Made by a program: the position numbers and the translations under genes. Positions 1-8,584 of a stretch of DNA of 64,000 nucleotides are shown here, in pieces (the stretch's first letter is position 1; the number at the start of each line of letters is the position of its first letter). The notes beneath the pieces were generated by a model. That model worked only from the letters and a program-made list of their open reading frames with translations, searched no databases and was not told the DNA's origin. This DNA is from Aequorivita aquimaris (GTDB lineage: Bacteria; Bacteroidota; Bacteroidia; Flavobacteriales; Flavobacteriaceae), in NCBI RefSeq assembly GCF_001573155.1, contig NZ_JRWG01000006.1:62001-126000 (forward strand), read 5' to 3'.

Positions 1-2850
1 AGTTATGTAGGTTTTGACACCAAGGAAGTAAAAGTAGGTGCCCAGAATAAAATTGATGTTACTTTACAACCAGGTGAAAGCTTGAGTGAGGTAGTTGTAA
101 CTGGGTATTCTACACGAAACCAAACAGTGCAAACTTCGGCAGTTGTGTCAATTTCTGCCGCAGAACTTTCACAAATGGCTCCAACTACTAGTATAGATAA
201 TATGCTACAAGGTAAAGCCGCTGGTGTACAGGTAACTGCTGCAAACGGAAAACCGGGGCAGGGAGCTTTTGTTCGTATTCGTGGAACAGGATCTCTTGTT
301 GCAGGTGCTTCATCGCCATTATACATTGTTGACGGTGCGCCCATTAGAGAAGTAGATCTTGCTAGTATTCCAAACGAGGATATCGAGAATATCACTATCT
401 TGAAAGATGCTGCAATGACTGCTCGTTATGGTTCTAGAGGATCTAACGGGGTTGTGGTTATTACTACAAAGAGTGGTAACCGTAATAAAGACGCTAAAAT
501 CCGTTTTAGTTCTCGTTATGGTACAGTTACAAGAGTAAACCCTAACTTCACAATGATGACAGCTGCCGAAAAAATGCAATATGAAGCTGAGCTTTATGCG
601 TTAGGTGTTACTGGTGCATCAGGTTTGCCAGGTGTAACTACACAACCGGGATCTCCAGAGCGTCAATTTCTTTTAGATAATGAAGTGGACTGGCAGGACT
701 TGATTTTAAAAGATGGAGTTATTCAAAATAACAGTATCTCTATTTCTGGTGGTTCTGAAAAAATGGACTATTACTTCTCTGTAACTAATGATAGAAACAC
801 AGGTATTATTGATGATATTGATGGTTTCGAAAGAACTGGTGCTCGTCTTAACGTTAACTTTGATGCTAAAGATTGGTTATCATTAGGTGTAAACGTTGGT
901 TACTCAAGATCTATGAGTGATGAGCCAAGAGATAGAAATAACACGCAGAACCCATTTAGGGGTATGCTAGACTATAATGGTTACGAAACTGAATTTGTTC
1001 TTGATGAAGACGGTAATATTGTATTGGACGAAAACGGAAATCCAATTTACAACCCAACTCACACCACATTCCCAGTTAGAGGGGCACTTTTAACTGAGCC
1101 AAGTGAAGATATAAATAATACAACTCTTGGAAGTATTGATGCATTGGTAAAGTTTGATAAGCATTGGACTTATAACTTTAATGTTGCTGTTAACTGGCTT
1201 GCCAGACGTAGAGAAAGCTATTCTAAACCAGGAGGTATTTTGGATGCTCTTATTGGTGATCCAACTAAACCAGGTAACAAATTTGATGACCAACAACACA
1301 GATTAGACCTAACTATAAGTAACCGTTTAAATTATAACCTTACTACTGAAGCACATACTTTAAACGTATTAGGTCTATATGAATATAACATGAATGAGTT
1401 TAACCGTGCTTTCGTAAGAAGTATTGGTTTCCCTTCAGCTTTATTAACAACTCAAGTGAATGCCGCTGAACTTACTGATGGATTCACAAATAGAAGTAGA
1501 TTGACATTGGTTTCTTATGGTGTGTTTGCAGATTACGATTACAAACAGCGTTACTTGCTTCAAGCATCTGTACGTCGTGATGGTTCTTCTAACTTCGGTT
1601 CAGATGTACAATATGGTACTTTCTATAGTGCGAGTGTTGGTTGGAACCTGGCCAAGGAAAACTTTTTCCAAGTTGACTTTATTGATGACTTAAAACTTAG
1701 AGGTTCATACGGATCGGTAGGTAACAGATTAGGATTAACTAATTATGCTTCACAAGGTACAGTTGGTTTTGGATCATATCCTGGAGGGTCAAGTACTATT
1801 CCTGATAACGTAGCAAACCCTGATTTGAGCTGGGAGACAACTACTACAACAAACATAGGTCTTGAATTGAATATGTTCAACGATAGAGTTCGTTTGGTAT
1901 CAGATTACTTTATTAGAAATACTACCGACCTATTGTTTGCTATTCCTACCGCAGACGAAGCTGGTGTAGGAAGTATCAATGGTAACGTTGGTGATATTCG
2001 CAACAAAGGTTTAGAAGTTTCATTGCAAGCTGATTTATTCCGCAGCAACGACTTCAAATGGACATTGGGAGGAAATATTATCTTCTTAGATCACGAAATC
2101 GTAAAATTACCTGATGGAGAACCAATTGATCCTACAGCAAATACATTCTTTATCCGTTGGGAAGAAGGACGTTTGATCAATGAGCATTTCTTGATTCGTT
2201 ATGCAGGTGTTGACCCAGCTACTGGTAGAGCTCAATTCTATGGTGGTGACGGAAACGTCTATTTCGCTAACGAACTTCCAGAAGGTGAAGAACACCGTGT
2301 ATTCCAAGGGAAATCCACAATTGCTGATAAGGAAGGTGGATTCTTCTCTAACATTACTTACAAAGGCTTTGGACTTCGTACAGACTTCGTTTTCAAATAC
2401 GGAAACTGGATTAACAATTTTGTGCGTTCTGATCGTGAATCAGATGGTTTAGCGATAGCAGATAACCAAGCTGTAGGTGCATTCAACTACTGGCAACAAC
2501 CTGGAGATACAGATGTATTGCCAAGCCCTATATACTCAGCTACTGATGCAACCGTTATGGGCAATTCAGACAGATGGTTAGAAAGAGGTGATTATATACG
2601 TATGCGTAACGTAACGCTTTCCTATACTTTCCCAAGCAAAACTTTGGAAAAAACACCTATCAGTTCATTAAGAATTTATCTACAAGGCCAAAATTTATTG
2701 ACCTTTACCAAATTCTGGGGAGATCCTGAAGTTGGACTTTCTTCTGGAGAAACCATTTCATATGCAAATGCAGTTGCTCCAGGTGAAGCCACACTATATA
2801 GCTATCCAAACACTAAATCTTACCAAATAGGTTTGGACCTTAGTTTCTAA
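1..2850 (+). CDS. SusC/RagA-type TonB-dependent outer-membrane transporter (5' end outside window)
   Basis: Outer-membrane active transporter of the SusC/RagA family, which imports oligosaccharides or peptides together with a SusD lipoprotein and TonB energy. The reading frame is open from base 1, so the signal peptide, the carboxypeptidase-like domain and the true start lie upstream. Base 82 (TTG) is only an internal codon. After the linker SLSEVVVTGY comes the plug domain with the SusC/RagA signature SSPLYIVDGAP (about 105 codons in). It is followed by a long barrel rich in aromatic, alternating strands, ending in a terminal Phe (GLDLSF), as expected for BAM insertion. The susD gene follows after 20 bp. 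The substrate cannot be told from the sequence and no glycan-degrading enzyme lies nearby. Confidence 0.95.
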   Translation, partial: SYVGFDTKEVKVGAQNKIDVTLQPGESLSEVVVTGYSTRNQTVQTSAVVSISAAELSQMAPTTSIDNMLQGKAAGVQVTAANGKPGQGAFVRIRGTGSLVAGASSPLYIVDGAPIREVDLASIPNEDIENITILKDAAMTARYGSRGSNGVVVITTKSGNRNKDAKIRFSSRYGTVTRVNPNFTMMTAAEKMQYEAELYALGVTGASGLPGVTTQPGSPERQFLLDNEVDWQDLILKDGVIQNNSISISGGSEKMDYYFSVTNDRNTGIIDDIDGFERTGARLNVNFDAKDWLSLGVNVGYSRSMSDEPRDRNNTQNPFRGMLDYNGYETEFVLDEDGNIVLDENGNPIYNPTHTTFPVRGALLTEPSEDINNTTLGSIDALVKFDKHWTYNFNVAVNWLARRRESYSKPGGILDALIGDPTKPGNKFDDQQHRLDLTISNRLNYNLTTEAHTLNVLGLYEYNMNEFNRAFVRSIGFPSALLTTQVNAAELTDGFTNRSRLTLVSYGVFADYDYKQRYLLQASVRRDGSSNFGSDVQYGTFYSASVGWNLAKENFFQVDFIDDLKLRGSYGSVGNRLGLTNYASQGTVGFGSYPGGSSTIPDNVANPDLSWETTTTTNIGLELNMFNDRVRLVSDYFIRNTTDLLFAIPTADEAGVGSINGNVGDIRNKGLEVSLQADLFRSNDFKWTLGGNIIFLDHEIVKLPDGEPIDPTANTFFIRWEEGRLINEHFLIRYAGVDPATGRAQFYGGDGNVYFANELPEGEEHRVFQGKSTIADKEGGFFSNITYKGFGLRTDFVFKYGNWINNFVRSDRESDGLAIADNQAVGAFNYWQQPGDTDVLPSPIYSATDATVMGNSDRWLERGDYIRMRNVTLSYTFPSKTLEKTPISSLRIYLQGQNLLTFTKFWGDPEVGLSSGETISYANAVAPGEATLYSYPNTKSYQIGLDLSF

Positions 2851-2870
2851 TTTTAAAAAAAATTGATACA

Positions 2871-4319
2871 ATGAAAAAAATATTTTATAAAATAGCATTT
2901 TTTACCTTAATCGTTGGAGCTCTTACTTCCTGCGATAAGGAACTAGATCAGGTACCATTCGATTCTTTCGGTACTGAAAATGCATATGTTACAGCGGCAG
3001 ATTTTGAAAATGCCATCAGAGGTGTATATTCAAACTTGACTTCTGCAGGATTTTACGGCGGTAGTGATGCTGGCGGGATGCTTGATGCTCCTGATGTATT
3101 GTCAGATAACGTAACTTTCGCACAGAAAGGTCGTGGAACAAGAAGAACACTTCATAACTGGCAATATGGCCCTGCTGATGGGACATTGTTAGGACTTTAC
3201 ACAGCTGCATACAGCACCATCTATAGAGCGAACTTATTGCTAGCCAACAGCGAAGGATTCGAAGGTGAAAACAAAGAGAATATAGTTGCTGAAGCAAAAG
3301 CACTTAGAGCATTGGCTCATTTTAATGTTGTAAGTTTCTTTGGGAAAATACCTACGCAATCTGGCGATGCCAACGGAAGTCTTGGAGTTGCTTACGTAAC
3401 TGAACCAGATCCTACTATTGAACCAGCAAGAGAAACTGTTGGTACTACTTACGATTTAATCGTTCAAGATCTTACAGATGCAGCTGCCGGAATTAATGTA
3501 ACTAATGATGCAGGACGTATGAATAGAGATGCTGTAAATACTCTTTTATCAAGAGTTTATTTATACATGGGGCAATGGCAAAAAGCAGTTGATGCTGCTA
3601 ACCTTGTAACCACTCCAGTTGCACCACGTTCAGATGTTGTGGATGTTTGGACCGATTCAAGTAGATCAGGACTCTTGTTCTACATTCCGAATGAAATTCC
3701 TGTATTAGGTATCAGTGTAGGAGTAACTTGGAGCCAAGGTGGACTTACTAACTTGATTCCAGAATATGTGGTGTCTTATGAATTCTACAATTCATTTGCA
3801 GAAGATGATATCCGTAAAGAAGCATATACTTTGCAAGCAGCCAATAATCAACCACCAAATGGCCCCGTTTTAAATTTTAATGCAATTAAGAAACTATACG
3901 GAAGAGAAGGTCAATCTAACGGTCAGGTAGACATTAAAATTCTTCGTGCTGCAGAAGCTTATTTGAACAAAGCTGAGGCTTATTTCAACTTAGGAAACGA
4001 ATCTGCTGCAAGAACTGCCTTGGATGCGGTTAGAACAAAAAGATACACTACTCCTCCAAGTGGAGAAACCGGGAGTGCACTTCGTGATGCAATTAGACTT
4101 GAAAGAAGATTTGAATTTGCTTTTGAATATCAAAGATTTTTCGACCTAAAACGTTGGGGCTTGAGTATTGATCGTGATGGTTTTGGAGACCTTGCTGATG
4201 GTACAGGTACACCTTCAGACCAACAATCTCTAACAGCAGGCAACAATAAGTTCCAGTTGCCAATTGCTCAAAGTTCATTGGATCAAAACCCTAATCTTGT
4301 TCAAAACCCTGGGTATTAA
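2871..4319 (+). CDS. SusD/RagB-family nutrient-binding lipoprotein
   Basis: Surface lipoprotein that caps the SusC barrel and binds substrate. Residues 1-21 form a lipoprotein signal (MKKIFYK start, hydrophobic stretch, lipobox LTSC with Cys21). The rest fits the SusD family: an N-terminal TPR-like part with the AKALRALAHFNVVSFFG motif near residue 145, and a C-terminal part with LRAAEAYLNKAEAYFNLG and ERRFEFAFEYQRFFDLKRWG. The length of 482 aa is normal for the family. It lies 20 bp after the susC gene and 21 bp before a small lipoprotein gene, so all three are probably one transcript. Confidence 0.95.
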   Translation: MKKIFYKIAFFTLIVGALTSCDKELDQVPFDSFGTENAYVTAADFENAIRGVYSNLTSAGFYGGSDAGGMLDAPDVLSDNVTFAQKGRGTRRTLHNWQYGPADGTLLGLYTAAYSTIYRANLLLANSEGFEGENKENIVAEAKALRALAHFNVVSFFGKIPTQSGDANGSLGVAYVTEPDPTIEPARETVGTTYDLIVQDLTDAAAGINVTNDAGRMNRDAVNTLLSRVYLYMGQWQKAVDAANLVTTPVAPRSDVVDVWTDSSRSGLLFYIPNEIPVLGISVGVTWSQGGLTNLIPEYVVSYEFYNSFAEDDIRKEAYTLQAANNQPPNGPVLNFNAIKKLYGREGQSNGQVDIKILRAAEAYLNKAEAYFNLGNESAARTALDAVRTKRYTTPPSGETGSALRDAIRLERRFEFAFEYQRFFDLKRWGLSIDRDGFGDLADGTGTPSDQQSLTAGNNKFQLPIAQSSLDQNPNLVQNPGY

Positions 4320-4340
4320 TAAATCTTAAAATCTATCAAA

Positions 4341-4769
4341 ATGAAAAAAGTTAATATATTAATTGTTATTCTTACTATAGCCATCGTTGCTGTTTCTTGC
4401 GAAACATATGATGATTATAATACAGATCGTAAAACTGTGGTAGGTTTTACTACCGCTACCAAGAACATTAACAACATTCCAGAAGGCGGAACTAAAAGTA
4501 CTACTGTTGATTTATTTGTTTCTGACTTGTCAAGTGCAGCTAGAACATTTACTATTGTAGCTATTCCTGCTGACTCACTTGCTACAGCACCTGAAAACTA
4601 CACTTTTGACAGTACGGTAACTTTTCCAGCAAACGAGCGCTCTGCAAGTATCGAAGTAATTGCAGTAGATAATTCTATTACAGAAGAGAGAGCTTTTTTT
4701 AAGCTTGCTGTTGAAGGAAGCACAGATATAGTTTCTGGTGGTATTGTTCTTATGGGTGTTAAAAATTAA
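4341..4769 (+). CDS. small lipoprotein with Calx-beta-like fold, third gene of the Sus locus
   Basis: A 142-aa predicted lipoprotein: Lys-rich N-terminus, hydrophobic core and Cys20 in VSC, followed by acidic and polar residues. The mature part is all-beta in character, with ...STVTFPANERSASIEVIAVDNSITEERAFFKLAVEG. This resembles the repeating edge of Calx-beta or DUF4843-type surface domains. The position behind susC/susD and before a strong terminator suggests an accessory surface protein of the same uptake system, comparable in position to SusE/SusF but far shorter. The family assignment is tentative and no catalytic residues are visible. Confidence 0.7.
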   Translation: MKKVNILIVILTIAIVAVSCETYDDYNTDRKTVVGFTTATKNINNIPEGGTKSTTVDLFVSDLSSAARTFTIVAIPADSLATAPENYTFDSTVTFPANERSASIEVIAVDNSITEERAFFKLAVEGSTDIVSGGIVLMGVKN

Positions 4770-4792
4770 TTTTTAAATAGCCATTATCTTAT

Positions 4793-4823
4793 AAAACACC
4801 CCTTATTAAAGGGGTGTTTTTTT
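4793..4823 (+). terminator. intrinsic terminator of the susCD operon
   Basis: A perfect 10-bp stem (AAAACACCCC / GGGGTGTTTT) with an 8-nt loop runs into a further T-run. It sits 24 bp after the stop codon of the third Sus-locus gene. Confidence 0.9.
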
Positions 4824-4861
4824 ATATCTAATTTTAATCACAGTAGAAGAATTATTCTATT

Positions 4862-4869
4862 TACCTTTG
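4862..4869 (+). promoter_or_regulatory. -7 box of rlmB
   Basis: TACCTTTG matches the Bacteroidota -7 consensus TAnnTTTG and lies 31 bp before the rlmB ATG and after the susCD terminator. No TTG -33 element is seen at the expected 17-23 bp spacing. Confidence 0.6.
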
Positions 4870-4900
4870 TTTAAATTCAACAAGAAATTAACAGAAACCC

Positions 4901-5641
4901 ATGCAAGATAAAACAAACACTATATTTGGAATTTATCCAATAAAAGAGGCTTTAGCCTCTCAAGTTGTTTTTGACAAAGTATATATTCAAAAAGGAATAG
5001 AAAGCGATAAAATTGAGATGCTTATTAAAGATTTGGAAAAGGCCAATGTCCCTGTTAACATTGTTCCTTTTGAAAAACTCAATAGGCTCACAAAAGGTAA
5101 TCACCAAGGTATTGTAGCACTTACTTCGCCAGTGGCTTTTCAATCATTAGAAACTGTTGTGGAAAGAGCATTGGAAAGAGAAAAAAAACCTCTGTTTTTA
5201 GTGTTGGACCAAATTACAGATGTCCGTAATTTTGGAGCCATCCTTCGTACCGCTGAATGTACTGGCGTTGACGCTGTAATAATCCAAAAATCTGGAGGCG
5301 CTCCCGTATCGGGCGATACCGTAAAAACTTCTGCAGGTGCTATTTTCAAAATTCCAATTTGTAAAGTAGAGCATATTAAAGATGCAATATTTTATCTACA
5401 GGGCTCAGGTATTACTACCATTGCAGCTACCGAAAAAACTAAAACTGAAATATATTCCGTAGATTTAAATAAGCCTTTAGCCATAATTATGGGTTCTGAA
5501 GGTAAAGGTGTATCAAAGTCAGTACTTGGCTTAGTAGATGAAAAAGCCTCGCTACCCCTGCTGGGTGAAATTAACTCTTTGAATGTTTCTGTTGCTTGTG
5601 GTGCTTTTTTATATGAAGTAACAAGACAAAGACGCATATAG
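4901..5641 (+). CDS. rlmB: 23S rRNA (guanosine-2'-O)-methyltransferase RlmB-like (SpoU family)
   Basis: TrmH/SpoU-family 2'-O-ribose methyltransferase, most like RlmB, which methylates G2251 of 23S rRNA using SAM. The 246-aa protein has an N-terminal substrate-binding part (IFGIYPIKEAL..., the family's usual opening). The SPOUT knot motifs follow: DVRNFGAILRTAECTG near residue 107, IIMGSEGKGVS near residue 199 and LPLLGEINSLNVSVACGAFLYE at the C-terminus. The TrmH-like Asn-Phe-Gly-Ala-Ile-x-Arg-Thr-Ala block and the Glu-Gly pair are intact. It has its own promoter and converges with the rhomboid gene. Confidence 0.92.
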   Translation: MQDKTNTIFGIYPIKEALASQVVFDKVYIQKGIESDKIEMLIKDLEKANVPVNIVPFEKLNRLTKGNHQGIVALTSPVAFQSLETVVERALEREKKPLFLVLDQITDVRNFGAILRTAECTGVDAVIIQKSGGAPVSGDTVKTSAGAIFKIPICKVEHIKDAIFYLQGSGITTIAATEKTKTEIYSVDLNKPLAIIMGSEGKGVSKSVLGLVDEKASLPLLGEINSLNVSVACGAFLYEVTRQRRI

Positions 5642-5652
5642 CGTTTATTTAG
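5630..5652 (+). terminator. probable short terminator at the rlmB/rhomboid junction
   Basis: AGACGC-ATATA-GCGTTT forms a 6-bp stem that includes the rlmB stop codon and is followed by a T-rich run. It fits the 3-bp gap between two convergent genes, and the short stem keeps confidence moderate. Confidence 0.5.
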
Positions 5653-6427
5653 ATTTGTCTTTATCTTTTTTCTTAAGGCTGTATACTATTTTTACAACTT
5701 TCCTATTTTCCTCCGCTAATTTTTCCTTTATGGATGATGGAACAGGATTTTCTACAGGTTCTTTTGGCAATTCGATAAAATTTCCATTTTCGTCAAACTG
5801 TTGTAAAAAAGGATCATTCTCTGGAACATAATCATCTCGCTCCCACTCATATTTTTTTCTTTCAATAGGATTTCCTTTAAACAAAAATGCAAAGACAAGC
5901 CCAACAAAGAAACCAGACAAATGGCCCTCCCAAGATATATCTGGGTTTACAGGAAAAACATACCAAAGCATTCCTCCGTAAAGAAACACTACCGCCAATG
6001 CCAATGCTGTAAGCTGATACTGTTTTGAAAAAATTCCTTTGAAAAACAAAAAAGAAGCAAGTAGATATACCACGCCACTCGCCCCAATGTGAAGCGATGG
6101 CCTGCCAATGGCCCAAGTAGCTATACCAGTAAATAAAAGCCCTAATAATAAGACCTTCCAGCGTATATCCCTATAAAAATAGAATAACGCCGCCGTCAAA
6201 ACGAATAGCGGAACTGAATTGTTAAAAAGATGTTTCAAACTGCCGTGAATAAAAGGACTGAAAATAATCCCCCGCAAGCCTGATACGGTTCGCGGATAAA
6301 TTCCATAAGGATTAAAGTTTATATTGAAACGCGCCTCAAACCAATATACAATCCAAAGAACCAATACAAAGAGTAATGGATACCCAAAAACCTCGGGGCT
6401 AAATTTTAATTGGTTTTGCTGTGACAT
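5645..6427 (-). CDS. rhomboid-family intramembrane serine protease
   Basis: Integral-membrane serine protease of 260 aa with about six hydrophobic segments. The rhomboid signatures are present: the HGSLKHLFNN segment (residues 61-70), the catalytic Ser in GASG (Ser117) and the catalytic His in GHLSGFF (His169). A charged cytoplasmic C-terminal tail of about 75 residues is Lys/Glu/Pro rich. I chose the ATG at 6427 (MSQQNQ) over the longest frame, which would start at 6556 inside rarA. Hydrophobic sequence begins just after this Met, and a TAAATTTG -7 box sits at 6460-6467 between the two candidates. The substrate is unknown. Confidence 0.88.
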   Translation of the reverse strand: MSQQNQLKFSPEVFGYPLLFVLVLWIVYWFEARFNINFNPYGIYPRTVSGLRGIIFSPFIHGSLKHLFNNSVPLFVLTAALFYFYRDIRWKVLLLGLLFTGIATWAIGRPSLHIGASGVVYLLASFLFFKGIFSKQYQLTALALAVVFLYGGMLWYVFPVNPDISWEGHLSGFFVGLVFAFLFKGNPIERKKYEWERDDYVPENDPFLQQFDENGNFIELPKEPVENPVPSSIKEKLAEENRKVVKIVYSLKKKDKDKSK

Positions 6428-6459
6428 ATTGCTCTGCTTACAAAAAACACTCCCAAGTC

Positions 6460-6467
6460 CAAATTTA
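6460..6467 (-). promoter_or_regulatory. -7 box of the rhomboid gene
   Basis: TAAATTTG on the minus strand, 32 bp before the chosen ATG at 6427. It supports that start over the upstream in-frame codon. Confidence 0.55.
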
Positions 6468-6503
6468 TGATAAATTGTCAGTGAAAGCGATTTATTAAAA
6501 TTG

Positions 6504-6511
6504 TAATTTTG
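6504..6511 (+). promoter_or_regulatory. -7 box of rarA, 7 bp from its ATG
   Basis: TAATTTTG matches TAnnTTTG. Only 7 bp separate it from the rarA ATG at 6519, so a normally placed transcript start would give an almost leaderless mRNA. Confidence 0.55.
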
Positions 6512-6518
6512 AAAAACT

Positions 6519-7796
6519 ATGAACGCACCCCTCGCCGAACGTATCCGCCCCACCACCCTCGAAGGTTATTTAAGCCAGCAGCATTTGGTGGGACCCAAAG
6601 GTTCCCTCACTTCACAATTGGGAACGGGGATGATTCCCTCCATGATTTTTTGGGGGCCTCCGGGCACGGGCAAGACAACACTCGCAAATATAATTGCCAA
6701 TGAAAGCGGCAGGCCTTTTTATACCCTGAGCGCGGTGGATAGTGGCGTTGCCGCGGTTCGGGAAGTAATTGAAAAAGCAAAGAAAAGCGACAACCTCTTC
6801 TCCACCAAAAACCCCATTCTTTTTATAGATGAAATTCACCGTTTCAGTAAATCGCAGCAGGATTCGCTTTTGGGCGCAGTAGAAAAAGGTTGGATAACAC
6901 TTATTGGTGCTACTACAGAAAATCCCAGTTTTGAGGTAATTCCCGCACTATTATCACGCTGTCAGGTTTACGTATTGCAATCTTTCAGTCGTGAAGATAT
7001 GGAAGCTCTATTGAAAAGAGCTTTAAAGGAAGATAAAATTCTTTCCCAAAAAAAAGTGACCCTAAAGGAAACCGAAGCTCTAATTCGTCTATCGGGCGGT
7101 GATGCGCGCAAGTTATTAAACATTTTGGAGTTGGTTGTGCTATCGGAAAAAGCCGATAAACTCACCATTACGAATGATTTGGCAATGCAGAAAGCACAGA
7201 AAAATACGGTGCTGTACGATAAGACCGGCGAGCAACATTACGATATTATTTCCGCATTTATAAAATCCATTCGTGGTAGCGACCCAAATGCGGCCGTCTA
7301 TTGGTTGGCCCGGATGATTGAGGGTGGCGAAGATATCAAGTTCATTGCGCGAAGAATGGTGATATTGGCTTCCGAGGATATTGGGATGGCAAACCCAAAC
7401 GCCCTTTTGCTTGCTACCAGTACTTTTCAGGCGGTTAATACTATCGGCTATCCCGAAGCACGCATCATTTTAAGCCAGTGTGCCATTTATTTGGCAACTT
7501 CCCCGAAGAGCAATGCTTCGTATAAAGCAATTGGCGAGGCACAACAGCTGGTTCGGCAAACGGGAGACTTATCGGTGCCGCTATCTATCAGAAACGCGCC
7601 TACAAAGCTTATGAAGCAATTGGGCTATGGTAAGGAATATGAATATGCCCATAATTACGAAGGCAATTTTGTTCCCCACGAGTTCCTGCCCGAAGAAATT
7701 AAGGGCACCACATTTTACAAACCCGGAAACAATCCCAAGGAAAATTCCTTAAAAAGTTATTTGAAACAGCTCTGGCAGGACAAATACGATTTTTAA
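6519..7796 (+). CDS. rarA: replication-associated recombination protein A (RarA/MgsA AAA+ ATPase)
   Basis: Clamp-loader-like AAA+ ATPase of the RarA/MgsA/WRNIP1 family, acting at stalled replication forks. Of the 425 residues, Walker A is GPPGTGKT at 46-53 and Walker B is FIDEIHRF around 102-109, followed by the sensor-1 region [21 protein letters not shown]. The C-terminal MgsA tetramerisation part contains the conserved [23 protein letters not shown] block. Length is typical. It is expressed away from the rhomboid gene. Its last 4 bp overlap the end of the convergent gene. Confidence 0.95.
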   Translation: MNAPLAERIRPTTLEGYLSQQHLVGPKGSLTSQLGTGMIPSMIFWGPPGTGKTTLANIIANESGRPFYTLSAVDSGVAAVREVIEKAKKSDNLFSTKNPILFIDEIHRFSKSQQDSLLGAVEKGWITLIGATTENPSFEVIPALLSRCQVYVLQSFSREDMEALLKRALKEDKILSQKKVTLKETEALIRLSGGDARKLLNILELVVLSEKADKLTITNDLAMQKAQKNTVLYDKTGEQHYDIISAFIKSIRGSDPNAAVYWLARMIEGGEDIKFIARRMVILASEDIGMANPNALLLATSTFQAVNTIGYPEARIILSQCAIYLATSPKSNASYKAIGEAQQLVRQTGDLSVPLSIRNAPTKLMKQLGYGKEYEYAHNYEGNFVPHEFLPEEIKGTTFYKPGNNPKENSLKSYLKQLWQDKYDF

Positions 7797-8584
7797 TTCA
7801 CGGAAGTATAAACAGTGGTTGACGCGCCATCATTTATCGTAAGATTTCCCGAAGCATCAAAGGAGGCATTTGCCACATTTCCCGAAGTATCCATAAATTT
7901 CACCACATTATCCATTACTATTATTTTTCCCTTTAGCAGCAATCCGTCCTCAGCGCTGGCAGTTTCTTCGTATAAAGAATACCCTTCTGAAGTTTTTCTG
8001 AGCAGAAATGTCTTTCCTTCACGGCTGTAGTTTGAAAATTTTGCATCGGGAAGCAAATTGCCCGAAACCGTGGATGTTTTCGGTTTTGAAGATGCAGATA
8101 TTTGGGACTTCGGCTGTCTTTCTTCGGAAGAAGCTACTTGCGAAGTGCCCAACAACACAACCTCTCTCTGTTTAACATTCAGCAACTCTACACTACTGAA
8201 AGCCTTGCGGAGTGCATCTTGATAGCTTTTGTCAAATTCCTTATACTTGCTTTTTCCTTCTTGGCTCCTATAAATTTCATTGTCCTTACAATCTTTCAGA
8301 ACCACTTGTAGTTTTGTGCCAAATAATGTTTTCAATTCTTCCACATTGGCATAAAGGCCATCACAACGGTTTGCGTTTGGGGCCGAATCTGCCAAATAAG
8401 CATTGAAACCGCTTTTTTCAAAATAAAACTTGGTCATTGAATTTAATTGAAATTGATCCTTTGATTTAAGAAAATCAAACTGATCAGGAATGATTACGTA
8501 ACTATAATCGTTCAAGTTTGTTTGTTGTGCATGTAAGTTTATCGATAAAAATAAGGCGGTTACTAGCAGGAAAAATCGTGTCAT
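7793..8584 (-). CDS. secreted protein of unknown function
   Basis: 263 aa with a clear signal peptide (MTRFFLLVTALFLSINLHA, cleavage probably before QQ). I do not recognise the family. The first mature part reads SYVIIPDQFDFLKSKDQFQLNSM and resembles small Bacteroidota proteins that assemble at the cell envelope. A Ser/Lys/Thr-rich linker (about residues 155-170) leads to a beta-rich C-terminal domain of repeating short strands. Its start overlaps the stop of the DUF5723 gene by 4 bp (ATGA), so the two are translated together and may act together at the envelope. Confidence 0.75.
   Translation of the reverse strand: MTRFFLLVTALFLSINLHAQQTNLNDYSYVIIPDQFDFLKSKDQFQLNSMTKFYFEKSGFNAYLADSAPNANRCDGLYANVEELKTLFGTKLQVVLKDCKDNEIYRSQEGKSKYKEFDKSYQDALRKAFSSVELLNVKQREVVLLGTSQVASSEERQPKSQISASSKPKTSTVSGNLLPDAKFSNYSREGKTFLLRKTSEGYSLYEETASAEDGLLLKGKIIVMDNVVKFMDTSGNVANASFDASGNLTINDGASTTVYTSVN

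Noticed and set aside
1-395. Minus-strand frame at the left edge
   Set aside because: It is antisense to the SusC plug domain, whose plus-strand reading is unmistakable.
1-4823. Polysaccharide utilisation locus
   Set aside because: SusC/SusD and one lipoprotein are present, but no glycoside hydrolase, lyase or sensor lies to the right. The left side is outside the window, so a glycan substrate is not supported.
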